Shown: positions 8,109 through 17,450 of the stretch, in pieces
Numbering within the stretch: the first letter of the stretch is position 1
How the letters are laid out: every line of letters starts with the position of its first letter
Assembly (NCBI GenBank): GCA_030065875.1
Contig: JASJCR010000047.1
Span: forward strand, 1 to 64,000
From: Ardenticatenaceae bacterium
Lineage (GTDB): Bacteria > Chloroflexota > Anaerolineae > Promineifilales > Promineifilaceae
Length of the DNA stretch: 64,000 nt
Direction of reading: 5' to 3'
The notes under the pieces: model-generated
What the model was told of the DNA's origin: nothing
Database searches by the model: none
The model's input: the letters and a program-made list of their open reading frames with translations, nothing else
Position numbers and translations under genes: made by a program

Positions 8109-9506
8109 TTAGCCGCGCTTCTTTTTGTAAAAAGAGGCGACCTGGGCCTTGATCGCCTGGGTTTCGAGATATTCCGGCCGGTTTAGGATCTCTTCAACTG
8201 CATCCTGAGAGCGACGGGAAACCGGCCATTTTTCTTCACTGGCCAGGCGAATCGCCAGGCGGGCGGCCAAAACCGCTGCATCCTGAAGCTCACGTAAGGT
8301 TACTTTGTCGAGCGTGTCGTAGCGGGTGTGACCATACCCACGGCCGCCGGTTGATTGAGGAACCGACTCCATGCCGCCGGTGGGCACCCCTTTGAGCAAA
8401 AATGGATAGTGATCGGAAAAGGCATTGACCGATTGGGTGATGCCAAAATCTACCGCCATCTCTTTTTGCCAGGCAGCCACCAGGGTTTCCAGAGCCTCCC
8501 ATTCATTTAAGGCCACCCCTTTATTCTCAACCGCTCCGGCTCCATCCATATTAAAATAGAAACGAATCTGGTCAAGTTCATGAGCGTGAGCGTCAACATA
8601 CGCCCTTGAGCCCAGTAAGCCGATCTCTTCAACCCCCCACAGCGCAAAACGAACGGTGTGGGGTAAGTCGACGGCGTGTTTCCCAAGCAGGCGAGCCGTT
8701 TCCAGAACCGCGGCGGCACCGGAGGCGGGATCTTGGGCCCCCTGGGAGATATCGTGACCATCATAGTGGGAACCGAGCATCACAATGGTTGATCGATCGA
8801 CTTTGCCGGGAATCTCGCCGATGACATTCCAGGAAACGGCCGGCTCACAGCGGTCTGTGCTGGTGATGCGGACCGAGACCTGACCGTGGCGCTTCAACAA
8901 GCGCTGTAGGAAAGTCCCATCTTCATAAGATACCGAGATGCCGGGTATCAACGCTTCATTTCCCTCAAAACCGATCCCTCCGGTGGCCGGACCATACGCG
9001 GGATAATGGTTCATAAAGATAAATCCTGCCGCCCCATTTAAAAGGCTCCGGCCGTATTTCTCGCTGCGATGCACCCACCTTTTTGACCCTTTTGGGAAAA
9101 CAACGCTGTTGGCGAGGACAATTTTTCCGTCGATGTCGGCTGCGAGTTGATCAAAATCGGCCGGGGAGCCATCGTTTAAGTCGATTAAGGTTGCTTCAAC
9201 GGCCGCCGGTGGGGAATAGGGAAGGGAGATGCAGGGAATTTCTTTTTGAATTGGTGAGGTGATTTCAAGGGTGACTTTGCCGCGCCGCCAGGTGACGTAA
9301 GGAAACTCCTCCAGGTGAACATCATGCAGGCCATACGCTTCCAGTTTGGCCTTCATAAAATCGGCCGCCAGCCGTTCTCCTTTTGTGCCGCCAAAGCGGG
9401 AACCAAACTCATCGCAGAGGGTAGTGAGGACATCCATCGCCTCTAACGATGTATACCCATCGCCGGCTAGCGCTTGATCGAGATGAAAATATTGATTGTT
9501 AGACAT
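8109..9506 (-). CDS. M28-family zinc aminopeptidase
   Basis: A 465-residue M28 peptidase. The ATG at 9506 has AGGA six bases upstream; an upstream in-frame start at 9578 would cross the hairpin and is rejected. Domain order: an N-terminal M28 portion (CDEFGSRFGGTKGERLAADF), an inserted PA domain (about 120-240, with GAAGFIFMNHYPAYGPATGG), then the catalytic part with metal ligands in order: His in GSHYDGHD, Asp in QDPASGAAA, Glu pair in GVEEIGLLGS, Asp in FNMDGAG and His in GHTRYDTLD. All five ligands are present. It probably trims N-terminal residues from peptides. No signal peptide is seen, so it is predicted cytoplasmic. It is monocistronic between two hairpins. Confidence 0.92.
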   Translation of the reverse strand: MSNNQYFHLDQALAGDGYTSLEAMDVLTTLCDEFGSRFGGTKGERLAADFMKAKLEAYGLHDVHLEEFPYVTWRRGKVTLEITSPIQKEIPCISLPYSPPAAVEATLIDLNDGSPADFDQLAADIDGKIVLANSVVFPKGSKRWVHRSEKYGRSLLNGAAGFIFMNHYPAYGPATGGIGFEGNEALIPGISVSYEDGTFLQRLLKRHGQVSVRITSTDRCEPAVSWNVIGEIPGKVDRSTIVMLGSHYDGHDISQGAQDPASGAAAVLETARLLGKHAVDLPHTVRFALWGVEEIGLLGSRAYVDAHAHELDQIRFYFNMDGAGAVENKGVALNEWEALETLVAAWQKEMAVDFGITQSVNAFSDHYPFLLKGVPTGGMESVPQSTGGRGYGHTRYDTLDKVTLRELQDAAVLAARLAIRLASEEKWPVSRRSQDAVEEILNRPEYLETQAIKAQVASFYKKKRG

Positions 9507-9576
9507 GATTGTTCCTGTGGTTTTGCAATAGTGTATGAACGAGAACGGGATGGTACAGGGAGATTGAACTGGAAGC

Positions 9577-9601
9577 AAAAACCCCGATCAAAGGATCGGG
9601 G
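9577..9601 (-). terminator. Leader terminator/attenuator before the M28 gene
   Basis: CCCCGATC - AAAG - GATCGGGG forms a perfect 8-bp stem (9582-9601). Read leftward it is followed by five Us (9577-9581), about 70 bases before the M28 ATG. No leftward gene lies immediately upstream; the neighbour runs rightward. It is therefore either an attenuator in the M28 leader or a transcription barrier between divergent genes. Confidence 0.65.
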
Positions 9602-9837
9602 CCGTTCCAGAGTGTGTTGTGGTTGGGAATGAGGAACAATTGTCAACAGGTGGACAAAATGAAAGTGGGGTATGCCCTGTTAAGCTATGTGGTATAACGA
9701 AAGGGGCGAGAAAACGTTACAAAATTCGATATTCAGCCTATGATATACTGATTCTATGCTGCTGTTTATATGGAAATGCTGGCTTAGTAGCGGTTTATTT
9801 TTACACCTCATCCCAACGATTTATTTTTGTGATTACC

Positions 9838-12444
9838 ATGAGTGATGGACAATCGATTCACGTATCCACCCAGGGAGGGGCGTATTTTGCGGCCGATGTA
9901 AATATCGGCGGTGGAGGCACCCTGATTGGTGGAGATCAAATTAACAACCATTACGAATATAAGATATCGCTGCCAACGGCCGATATTCGTCAAGCCCTGC
10001 TGCGGGCCACCTCACAAGGGTATCATTCTCCCTATCGACCGGATGGGCCGTTTCAATTTGATGATTATCCCCTGTTCGCCGGCCGTCAACGAGAAATTAG
10101 CGCGGTCACCGACTTAATTAATCGGTATCAGGTTGTGATCGTGACCGGCGCGGCCGGCATAGGCAAAAGTTCGCTGTTAGCGGCCGGTGTGTTTCCCCCA
10201 CTTGCCTCTCAAATATCACCCGGTGCCCAAATTATTGAGCTGAATGATTATCTTGATCCTGAATCGTTTTTTGAAGGGTGGCTAACAGAAAATCGCTTCT
10301 CAAGCCCCGGTCAACTGCCGGCACAGCTGACCCGCATCATTACTGAATCTGAAAAACGCTTTGTATTATTCCTCGATTCTTTAGAACGGTACCTCGATCC
10401 GCTGCTCAGCGAACAAAGGCGAACCGCCCTGCGGGGGATTCTGAAAACGGTTATCGAGGCGGTTCCTCAAGAGAAACTTCGCCTCGTCTTAAGCTGTCGC
10501 GACAATGACCTGACCCAGTTAAAGGCCGATCCTCTTTTTGGCGATTTGATGAGCCAGGCGATGACCTTCACGGTCACCCCCTTTGATTTTCAACAGGCCC
10601 GTGAAGCGATCGTGGAGCCGTTAAAAATCTCCCAGGAGCGGCTCATTATCTCTGAGGCGCTTCTGCAAAACGCTCTTTTACCCGACCTGGATCGGCTATC
10701 CCCAAGCCATCCCTCAAAAATATTGCCGGCCGACTGCCAGGTTGTGGCTCATCGGCTATTTTTGCTGGCGCAGGAGGCTTTGCAGCCGTCGATTGACGAA
10801 CCGTTTTATCAGAAAGCCCACGGGGGATTTGGGATCGATCGTCTGGTCAGTGAGCATTTAAAGCAGCGCTTAATCGGCATTGTCCCGGGCCATGAGGATG
10901 TGGCCTTGACTTTGTTTTCCCAAATGACAGACCCTCAATTTGAGGCGTGGGTTCCTCTAAAAGATTTAGAGGCGCTTCAAACAAATTCCGTAGACATTAA
11001 GCTTCTGGTGAATCGCCTGGCGGCCGCCGGGTTGCTCGATGCCAGGGTGGTTGATGGGCGTTGGGTTGTGGCTTTTGGCAGCATCATGTTGGCCAACTTT
11101 GCCTTGCGGCTGGCCGATCCGGAAACGAGAAGCAAGGTTCAGGCGCGGGAACGACTGGAATACATGTGGGTACGCTACTTCAATGATTCGAAAGCGCTGC
11201 CAACGGCCGATCAATTGCGCGAGCTTCAGGGCGATCAGGCGCTTGGTCAGCCCGAACCGCTGCAGGCGATCCTGCTGCTGCGGGCTGCGTCTGAATGTGG
11301 TTTGCCGCTGCAGCCGTGGATACAACGGCTTGAAGATGGTCAAACCCTGTTGTTAATTCGCCTGCTGGAAGAGGCGGATGATCAGGGTAAAAGTTCGCTG
11401 CTCGTCCAGCGGCCGGCGGTTTTGAGTCTTTTGGATTTAGACGGGCAGCCGTTTGAGCCCAACTTGCTGTCCAAAACCGCCGTCGGGTCGACCTCTTCAT
11501 CTACCGCTGTCCAGGAGGTGGCAGCGGCCATGCTGACGGCCGCTTATGGTGCTGCGGCTCAGGCACGGATTATGGCCCAAATGCCCAATCCTCAGGAGCC
11601 CCATATCGGCATGCGGGTGCTGCTGTCCGATTTAAATGAAGAAATTGCGGCCGATAATCGCCAGCGCCCGTGGTCATGGCGCTGGCGCATATGGTGGGGG
11701 CGGTTTAGAAAGCGAATTTATCGCTACGGTGGCGAAATCGGCCGCCGGGCGTTTGCCAGCGGATTCGGAGTCGCCCTTTTGCTGGGATTGTGGCGCATGC
11801 TTATTGCTTTGGCCGGCCGAGAATATAATGTAGGGCCTTTCTTTGGGGTGGGGTTTTTCTTTGGGTTTATTACCGGATCCAGCGTCATGTACGCCGTTTT
11901 GGTCAGCCGCCTATTTGCGCTTCCGCCAGAAGCGCTCAATCCCTTTGACAAGCAAAATCCCATTCGTCCTGGCCGGCGCACAGCCATCATTTCCGGCACG
12001 GTCGCTTTTGCCCTGGCGCAAATAATAGTTGCCCTGATCAGCTTTTCTGCCGTTTTGTGGAATTCCCCACTTCTGTTGCTTTTTTTCGTCGGTGGTGCAG
12101 GGGTTGCCTGGGCGGTGTGGGACCTGCCTGAAGAATGGGACCCGATCGCTGCAAAATGGCGCATGCTTCTGGCTGGAGGGCTTGTCGCCGCCGCGCATCT
12201 GCCGGCCGTTTTTGCCCAACAAAGCGGATGGTTTTACCGTATTGAATATCCGATCGTTGAGGGAATCGAAAACCACCGGACTTTTTTTGCCGTCTATCTT
12301 CCCGAGGGGATCAAAACCTCGTTTCCCAATTGGGCGGCGGTCCCCTTTTTGCTGGATTCAACGATAACCGGCATCATAATCGCCTGGGGCGTAATTTGGG
12401 GAGGAAGCCGGTTTTATCGCTGGCTGGTACGTCAGGCTGAATGA
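9838..12444 (+). CDS. Membrane-anchored STAND (nSTAND1-like) NTPase
   Basis: The ATG at 9838 (MSDGQSIHVSTQGG) is chosen because the 73 residues upstream, though open, are Cys-rich and unlike any domain; no ribosome site precedes either start. Residues 1-45 form a Gly-rich module ending in IGGDQINNHYEY, a pattern often seen just before STAND NTPases. Walker A is GAAGIGKSSLLAAG (about 104-117), Walker B FVLFLDSLERYL, and an arginine-sensor strand LVLSCRDNDL follows. Helical repeats continue to about 640. From about 645 to 860 there are roughly six membrane helices, for example GVALLLGLWRMLIALAG and ITGIIIAWGVIWGG. STAND ATPases are sensors that oligomerise on ligand binding; a membrane C-terminus suggests a pore-forming or membrane-signalling output, as in some antiphage systems. 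It is followed by the FecR-like lipoprotein gene. Confidence 0.85.
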   Translation: MSDGQSIHVSTQGGAYFAADVNIGGGGTLIGGDQINNHYEYKISLPTADIRQALLRATSQGYHSPYRPDGPFQFDDYPLFAGRQREISAVTDLINRYQVVIVTGAAGIGKSSLLAAGVFPPLASQISPGAQIIELNDYLDPESFFEGWLTENRFSSPGQLPAQLTRIITESEKRFVLFLDSLERYLDPLLSEQRRTALRGILKTVIEAVPQEKLRLVLSCRDNDLTQLKADPLFGDLMSQAMTFTVTPFDFQQAREAIVEPLKISQERLIISEALLQNALLPDLDRLSPSHPSKILPADCQVVAHRLFLLAQEALQPSIDEPFYQKAHGGFGIDRLVSEHLKQRLIGIVPGHEDVALTLFSQMTDPQFEAWVPLKDLEALQTNSVDIKLLVNRLAAAGLLDARVVDGRWVVAFGSIMLANFALRLADPETRSKVQARERLEYMWVRYFNDSKALPTADQLRELQGDQALGQPEPLQAILLLRAASECGLPLQPWIQRLEDGQTLLLIRLLEEADDQGKSSLLVQRPAVLSLLDLDGQPFEPNLLSKTAVGSTSSSTAVQEVAAAMLTAAYGAAAQARIMAQMPNPQEPHIGMRVLLSDLNEEIAADNRQRPWSWRWRIWWGRFRKRIYRYGGEIGRRAFASGFGVALLLGLWRMLIALAGREYNVGPFFGVGFFFGFITGSSVMYAVLVSRLFALPPEALNPFDKQNPIRPGRRTAIISGTVAFALAQIIVALISFSAVLWNSPLLLLFFVGGAGVAWAVWDLPEEWDPIAAKWRMLLAGGLVAAAHLPAVFAQQSGWFYRIEYPIVEGIENHRTFFAVYLPEGIKTSFPNWAAVPFLLDSTITGIIIAWGVIWGGSRFYRWLVRQAE

Positions 12445-12542
12445 TGGCGAAAATGCGGCCGGCTGCGGGTTTATAAAATTGAGTTGACCACTCTCTTGTT
12501 GCCGAAAAAATGCAGGTGAGCCTGGGCCAAATGGAGGCAGGC

Positions 12543-13697
12543 ATGAAAAATCTAACCCGATGGACATTAATTTTGGCCACCCTGTGGCTGTTTGTGGTGG
12601 GGTGCGCCTCCGACGTGGTGTCACGAGTGGACGCCCGCGTGTGGTATGGGCAGCCGGCCAACACTGAGATCACCGACGATCAATCAAAACCGCTCAGTCC
12701 AGGAGATGGCGTGCGCACAGACGTGAATGGCCAGGCGCGCATTCAAATTAAAGGATGCAGCAGCATCTACCTCTATCAACAAAGCGGTTTGCAAGCCTCA
12801 GCATGTGCAAGAAGCGGTGGCGGCACATGTCTGATCAACGGGATGAGTGCTCATAATCATCAATGTTCACAGGAAGTTGACGTTTCCAGCGGTACCGACA
12901 CGGCGATTATCCGGCCGTTGGGCACGTGGTACGCTCTGGGATATCAACCCGAACCGGAAGTAACTTTGATAGTTGTCCTCGATGGGAAAGTTGAGGTTGA
13001 CCCGGTGATCGATATTGCCACGGGGTCGACGGGTCGGACCTTTGACCTGGGAACAGAGGAGTTTGCGTTTACCATGCCCGACCCTCCGCGCCCGATCGCT
13101 GGTCTGCCCCCCAGAACACCGCTGCCGCTGACCGATTTGCCGGCCGTGGCCAGAGATCTGGGTCTGGATATTTATTTTCCCCAATTAGAGTTTCAGGCGT
13201 CCGTTGACGGGGTATTACCGGCCGGTGGGCTTATTCCGGCCGGCAATCAAGATGATTTTGATGAGGATGAGTTTGACGAAGGGCCACAGGGATTGATTCT
13301 GCGTTTGGGTGGGCCAGATGGAGACAGCCCCACATTCCGTGAGGCTTATTTTGCCGCAGCGCCGTGGCAGGATATTGCTTCGGAGATCAGCGGCAATCCC
13401 GAGTATCAGGTTTTATTTGATTTGGGTCGCCAAGGGGTTGAACCGGCCGCTCAATTTGAATACAACCCGGACCGGGCATCGGCCATGCTCGGCCGGCTGA
13501 ATTATCGCACAATTACCCTCATTGTCCCCGTTGAGGATGAGTTGGCAATGCAAATTGTCGAGTCGTATATTCCTTACCTGTTGGAACTTGATATCGATCC
13601 GGCCCTTAATTTTTATGAGGGATCAAATGGTGAAGAAGTTGCCGCCAAAAATCTTGAAAGTGGCAATGCGATTATCTGGGTGCAGACAATAGAATAA
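12543..13697 (+). CDS. FecR-like domain lipoprotein
   Basis: The ATG at 12543 has GGAGG five bases upstream. MKNLTRWTLILATLWLFVVGC is a lipoprotein signal with the lipobox Cys at residue 21, so the protein is membrane-anchored outside the cell. Residues 25 to about 165 follow the FecR plan: a W-G start, a DGVRTDVNGQARIQI core, and strands TLIVVLDGKVEVDP. A Pro-rich hinge with a DDFDEDEFDEGP acidic patch follows. The C-terminal 120 residues (YFAAAPWQDIASEISGNPEY, ITLIVPVEDELAMQIVESYI, GSNGEEVAAKN) resemble a fragment of a periplasmic binding fold. It lies 98 bases after the STAND gene and may share its transcript, perhaps as an external sensor, which is inference. Confidence 0.75.
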   Translation: MKNLTRWTLILATLWLFVVGCASDVVSRVDARVWYGQPANTEITDDQSKPLSPGDGVRTDVNGQARIQIKGCSSIYLYQQSGLQASACARSGGGTCLINGMSAHNHQCSQEVDVSSGTDTAIIRPLGTWYALGYQPEPEVTLIVVLDGKVEVDPVIDIATGSTGRTFDLGTEEFAFTMPDPPRPIAGLPPRTPLPLTDLPAVARDLGLDIYFPQLEFQASVDGVLPAGGLIPAGNQDDFDEDEFDEGPQGLILRLGGPDGDSPTFREAYFAAAPWQDIASEISGNPEYQVLFDLGRQGVEPAAQFEYNPDRASAMLGRLNYRTITLIVPVEDELAMQIVESYIPYLLELDIDPALNFYEGSNGEEVAAKNLESGNAIIWVQTIE

Positions 13698-13853
13698 AAA
13701 AAGAGAGGTGGAGATCTAGCGGGCGCTAAATCAACCACCTCAGAGGGAGCCTACACAAGAATAAGAATAGCCAATTTTGGCAGAATGTCAACCCGAAAAT
13801 CAACCAATTTTGCCAAATGTTATGGCTCTTTTGGTCACCATGACTAAATAATC

Positions 13854-13885
13854 AGCGTCGGCCGGTATTTTTGCCGGCCGACGCT
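13854..13885. terminator. Strong hairpin between convergent genes
   Basis: AGCGTCGGCCGG and CCGGCCGACGCT form a 12-bp stem with an 8-base T-rich loop. It sits between the ends of the FecR-like lipoprotein and subtilase genes and likely serves both directions. A weaker GAGGTGG / CCACCTC pair lies at about 13706-13742, just after the lipoprotein stop. Confidence 0.75.
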
Positions 13886-13900
13886 GTTTAAATCAGGGAA

Positions 13901-16900
13901 TCAAGGTCGATTAATCGACAACCCGTCGACGAGTTCACCGGAAAATCCGTTGGCGGACCCATCCCAAAACAGGCTGAAATTGCAGCTGGTTGAGCTGCCC
14001 AAAGATGCCGAGGCACATTCGATGATGTCAGACCAATCGCCTGAGGCACCGCTGACCGAGAATGACCCGGCCGTGGTTAGATAAACGCTGTTGATCGCTT
14101 CATCATGCCACACGCCATTGACGTCCTCACCGCTGGTGTTGCTCAAACCGACATCCGAGCCATCAAAGGCCACCGACCAGGAACCGGCCGTGTTGGACCC
14201 AAAGCTGGTAGGGATGAAACGGATGAGGTCTTCATCGAGGCCGGAGACGCCAGGAACGGAAAATCTGTTTTTGGTGCTGATAAACAGATCGCCTGAGCTG
14301 GTTTCGTAAATGGCGTCGATATCTTCCCCATTGGTGGTTAACCCAACGTCAGACCCGTCAAAATACATCGAAAAAGTGCCGCTGGTGTTGTTGCCGAGCG
14401 AAGAGGGAGTGAAGAGCACGATGTCGGAGTCATCGATGGCTCCCACATCAGGGATGGATGAAGCCACGGTGATGCTCAGCAAAATTGATCCGTCATCACG
14501 AACGTGGAACGCATCAACATCTCGATAGCTTGAGCCGCTTAAGCCAACATCCGACCCGTCAAAATATTTCGACCAGGTGCCCGTGGCGGTATCGTAAGCC
14601 AGGATGTCTTCGTCGGAAAAGCCAAAGCCCACATTGCCTCCGCTCGTGGAGCTGACATAGAGGATGTCACCGCCAGATGGTGGTGGGGTGCTGGTGGGGG
14701 GCACCGGCGTGTTGGTGGGCACGATTGGGGTGGGGGAGGGTGCTACCGGCGTATTGGTCGGGGTGGGGGTAGGAGCCACCGGTGTATTGGTTGGCGTCGG
14801 CGTATTGGTGGGCACTACCGGGGTGGGGGAGGGGGCCACCGGCGTGTTAGTCGGGGTCGAGGTAGGAGCTACCGGTGTGGGAGACGGGGTAACGGGCGTA
14901 TTGGTTGGCGTTGGGGTAGGCGCAACTGGCGTGTTGGTTGGGGTCGGTGTTGGTCCGGTGCCGCTCTGGCCATCAACAACAAGGGCGTACGGTTGGGCAC
15001 TCTGGGGGACGTTGCTGCCGTTTATGGTCACGGTCCACGTTCCGGCCTCGGCCGCCTGAATGTACACATTTTCTACGTTGTTTACCGAATCACTGCTGCC
15101 ACCGCTGGTTGACCACCCACCGCTGAAAACATTGCCTCGATATACCGTTCCGCCGGGGCTGGTAACGGTTAGATTCAGGTTGTTTACCAAATTGACGGCC
15201 GCGGTTTCAGTTGAAGGGAAATCGCTCCATACCAGCGTGACTTTAAAGGTGGTGCCGGCCGTTACATTATAGTTATAGGTATCACTTTGACCGGTTGACA
15301 AGCCGCCGGCATTGTCAACCCAGATGTGAGATCCATCTGTTGCGGCGGCCAGGTCGATTCGCCCCCAACCTTCATGGACGTTGGGAATGGGGAAGTCGTT
15401 ATCGTTGGCGCCGTCGTTGTTTTCATCGAGCAGGTCCACGGCCGAATTGATCAAGGTGCCCTTAACCAAAGCCGCACTGGCGGCGTGGCCTTCCGATTTT
15501 TGGTAAAAATCGCGGACGACGGCCGCTCCTCCGGCCGCAATCGGATTGGACATCGACGTGCCCCCGAAGTATTTGTAGTCATCGTTAAACGGCATGCCCC
15601 AACCATCGCTTTGGAACAGCCCGTTTTGAGGGTTTGGGCTGCCGTCATACCCCTGCTGGAACATATCGGAGTATCCGGAGAGGATCCAGGTGCCCGGAGC
15701 CACGATATCCGGTTTGATGCGGCCGTCATCAGTCGGGCCGCGACTGGAAAACGGAGCCATCTGGTTGGCGTTGCCACCCGACGGATCGCTGGCCAACGGT
15801 TCTGTTGAGAACCCCCAGCGCTGTCCGGCGGTGCCCACCGCGTTTTCTCCGCCCATGCTGGTGCAAGTTTGTCCCGCCTGATATGAATCGCTGGAGGTAT
15901 AACTTAGACCTGTATCACAGGCAAAATTATCCGCCCGTTCTCCTTCGCTTGCCCCGACGGTCAACACGTTTTTGGCCGTAGCCGGAGACCCGATTGAATC
16001 ATTGTCAACCACGCCGTTGTTGTTGGTATCAACCCCGGAGTTGCCGGCCGAGAAGCTGATGAGCATATCGGGGTTATTCCAGATAAATTGGTCGGTGGCT
16101 GCGCTGTCGGCCGTGTAATCACCGGCCGCGTTGCTGCCCCAGGAATTAGAATGAATGCGTGCACCGGCGTTGTAGGCCGGCAAATACAAATTGCCGAGGG
16201 GATCGGGTAAGCCGACCAGATAATAACCATCGGGTGTCGCCCCACAAAAGCCAATCGTATCGATGTAATCTTCGACCGACTGGAAGACGAGGCTGGCGGC
16301 CGGGGCTGACCCCTGGCCAACGCCATTGATACCACCATCCCCCAAAACAGACAGGGCAACGTGAGTGCCATGGCCGCTGTCTGGATCTAAAGCGCCATCA
16401 GGGAAAGCGTTATAGCAAAATGGGGAACTGGTGGCAGGGAAATCCTGTATGGCCACGATGCGGCTGGCCGGCACGTCTGGATGAGCGGTTGCGGCAACGC
16501 CGGTGCCCAATCCGGTATCGGCAACGGCCACGATTTGAGTTGAGCCGTTGTACCCGTTGGCATTGGCGATGGCTCCGCCGATAATTTGACCGGCTCCATA
16601 CTCATTGTGTTTTTCATAAAAGAAAAAATCTTCAATCCAGGCCACTTCAACGATATAGGCGAGAGCGTCTAGCTGTGGTGAGTTGGCCAGCACCAGGGCC
16701 GAGCCATCATCATACCGGGAGATTTCTGCCCCGGTGGCAATCAAAGCCCGCACGTTGGCTGCGTCTGCCGATCCCGCCTCAAAGCGCACGCGGTAAAGCT
16801 GGGCATCCCCTCTGCTGATGTCTGGATCGAGGCGGTAAGCTGGTTCAAAGACTCCAACCCAGCGCACAAAATCAAGTGCCTGAACCGCGTCGACCTGTCC

Positions 16901-17233
16901 GGAATTTAACTTTACTTTGAAGGCAAAATCTGGAATGTATCCATGGAATTTCCCCCCTAATTCGATTACGCCGTCCTTCCAAACCTGTTCGATTGGTCCA
17001 TTGAACTGCACGATATAGTATTGGGCCTGTCCGGTGGTGCTTTCCCGCGCCTGCAGGCTTTCCGGGATCGGCAAGGTTTGCCCGGCCGTGGGAAAGAACG
17101 CTCCGGCTTTTAGCCGAATGGGGTAATTTTGCAGTTGGGGTAGTGGGCTACCCTGACTGAGAACCGGCCCCACAAGAAGTAAAATCATGACTCCTGCCAG
17201 GAGCCGAACCAGGGGTTTTGCAAACCGACGCAT
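13901..17233 (-). CDS. Secreted subtilisin-like (S8) protease with Thr-Pro linker
   Basis: A 1110-residue exported protease. The ATG at 17233 (MRRFAKPLVRLLAG) has GGAGG nine bases upstream; an in-frame GTG at 17254 overlaps that site. A signal peptide ends near VLSQG. A pro-region runs to about 210. The S8 catalytic triad is complete: Asp in IVAVADTGLGTG (about 239), His in DSGHGTHVAL (about 288) and Ser in FGGTSMSNPIAAGG (about 560). A C-terminal beta-sandwich (about 650-765, TWTVTINGSNVPQ) resembles a pre-peptidase C-terminal domain. Then comes about 100 residues of TPTPTNTPV-type linker, then about 235 residues with four units around YFDGSDVGL, beta-propeller-like. The linker suggests wall-spanning or surface display. 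The linker is encoded by a GC-rich tandem repeat at about 14680-14960. Confidence 0.93.
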   Translation of the reverse strand: MRRFAKPLVRLLAGVMILLLVGPVLSQGSPLPQLQNYPIRLKAGAFFPTAGQTLPIPESLQARESTTGQAQYYIVQFNGPIEQVWKDGVIELGGKFHGYIPDFAFKVKLNSGQVDAVQALDFVRWVGVFEPAYRLDPDISRGDAQLYRVRFEAGSADAANVRALIATGAEISRYDDGSALVLANSPQLDALAYIVEVAWIEDFFFYEKHNEYGAGQIIGGAIANANGYNGSTQIVAVADTGLGTGVAATAHPDVPASRIVAIQDFPATSSPFCYNAFPDGALDPDSGHGTHVALSVLGDGGINGVGQGSAPAASLVFQSVEDYIDTIGFCGATPDGYYLVGLPDPLGNLYLPAYNAGARIHSNSWGSNAAGDYTADSAATDQFIWNNPDMLISFSAGNSGVDTNNNGVVDNDSIGSPATAKNVLTVGASEGERADNFACDTGLSYTSSDSYQAGQTCTSMGGENAVGTAGQRWGFSTEPLASDPSGGNANQMAPFSSRGPTDDGRIKPDIVAPGTWILSGYSDMFQQGYDGSPNPQNGLFQSDGWGMPFNDDYKYFGGTSMSNPIAAGGAAVVRDFYQKSEGHAASAALVKGTLINSAVDLLDENNDGANDNDFPIPNVHEGWGRIDLAAATDGSHIWVDNAGGLSTGQSDTYNYNVTAGTTFKVTLVWSDFPSTETAAVNLVNNLNLTVTSPGGTVYRGNVFSGGWSTSGGSSDSVNNVENVYIQAAEAGTWTVTINGSNVPQSAQPYALVVDGQSGTGPTPTPTNTPVAPTPTPTNTPVTPSPTPVAPTSTPTNTPVAPSPTPVVPTNTPTPTNTPVAPTPTPTNTPVAPSPTPIVPTNTPVPPTSTPPPSGGDILYVSSTSGGNVGFGFSDEDILAYDTATGTWSKYFDGSDVGLSGSSYRDVDAFHVRDDGSILLSITVASSIPDVGAIDDSDIVLFTPSSLGNNTSGTFSMYFDGSDVGLTTNGEDIDAIYETSSGDLFISTKNRFSVPGVSGLDEDLIRFIPTSFGSNTAGSWSVAFDGSDVGLSNTSGEDVNGVWHDEAINSVYLTTAGSFSVSGASGDWSDIIECASASLGSSTSCNFSLFWDGSANGFSGELVDGLSINRP

Positions 17234-17400
17234 GCGTTTTGTCCTCCATTTCACGTATTAAATCTAAAGAAGATGGCATACAAAATTAATTGGATATTCG
17301 ACGATGCGATTTGGGTACAGCGGAATAGATTGAATTGAATTGATTGGTATTGCAGAGGGATCGCCTTTAAGATTTTAATGCAATGTTAACAAAAGTCAAG

Positions 17401-17450
17401 GTGGCGAGACGGGTGATGGGTATTGGGTATTGGGTGATAGGTATTGGGTG
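17401..17450. repeat. Short-word tandem array ATTGGGTGATGGGT
   Basis: Degenerate copies of GGGTATTGGGT and GGTGATAGGTATT follow each other directly and abut the TAA of the permease gene, whose last two codons appear to derive from the array. It lies in the spacer before the subtilase start and has no coding sign. Confidence 0.75.

Noticed and set aside
9619-9837. N-terminal extension of the STAND protein
   Set aside because: The 73 residues are Cys-rich and hydrophobic without domain pattern; the typical Gly-rich module begins at the ATG at 9838.
14680-14960. Repeated units resembling a CRISPR array
   Set aside because: They are in-frame codons of the Thr-Pro linker of the subtilase, with no unique spacers.
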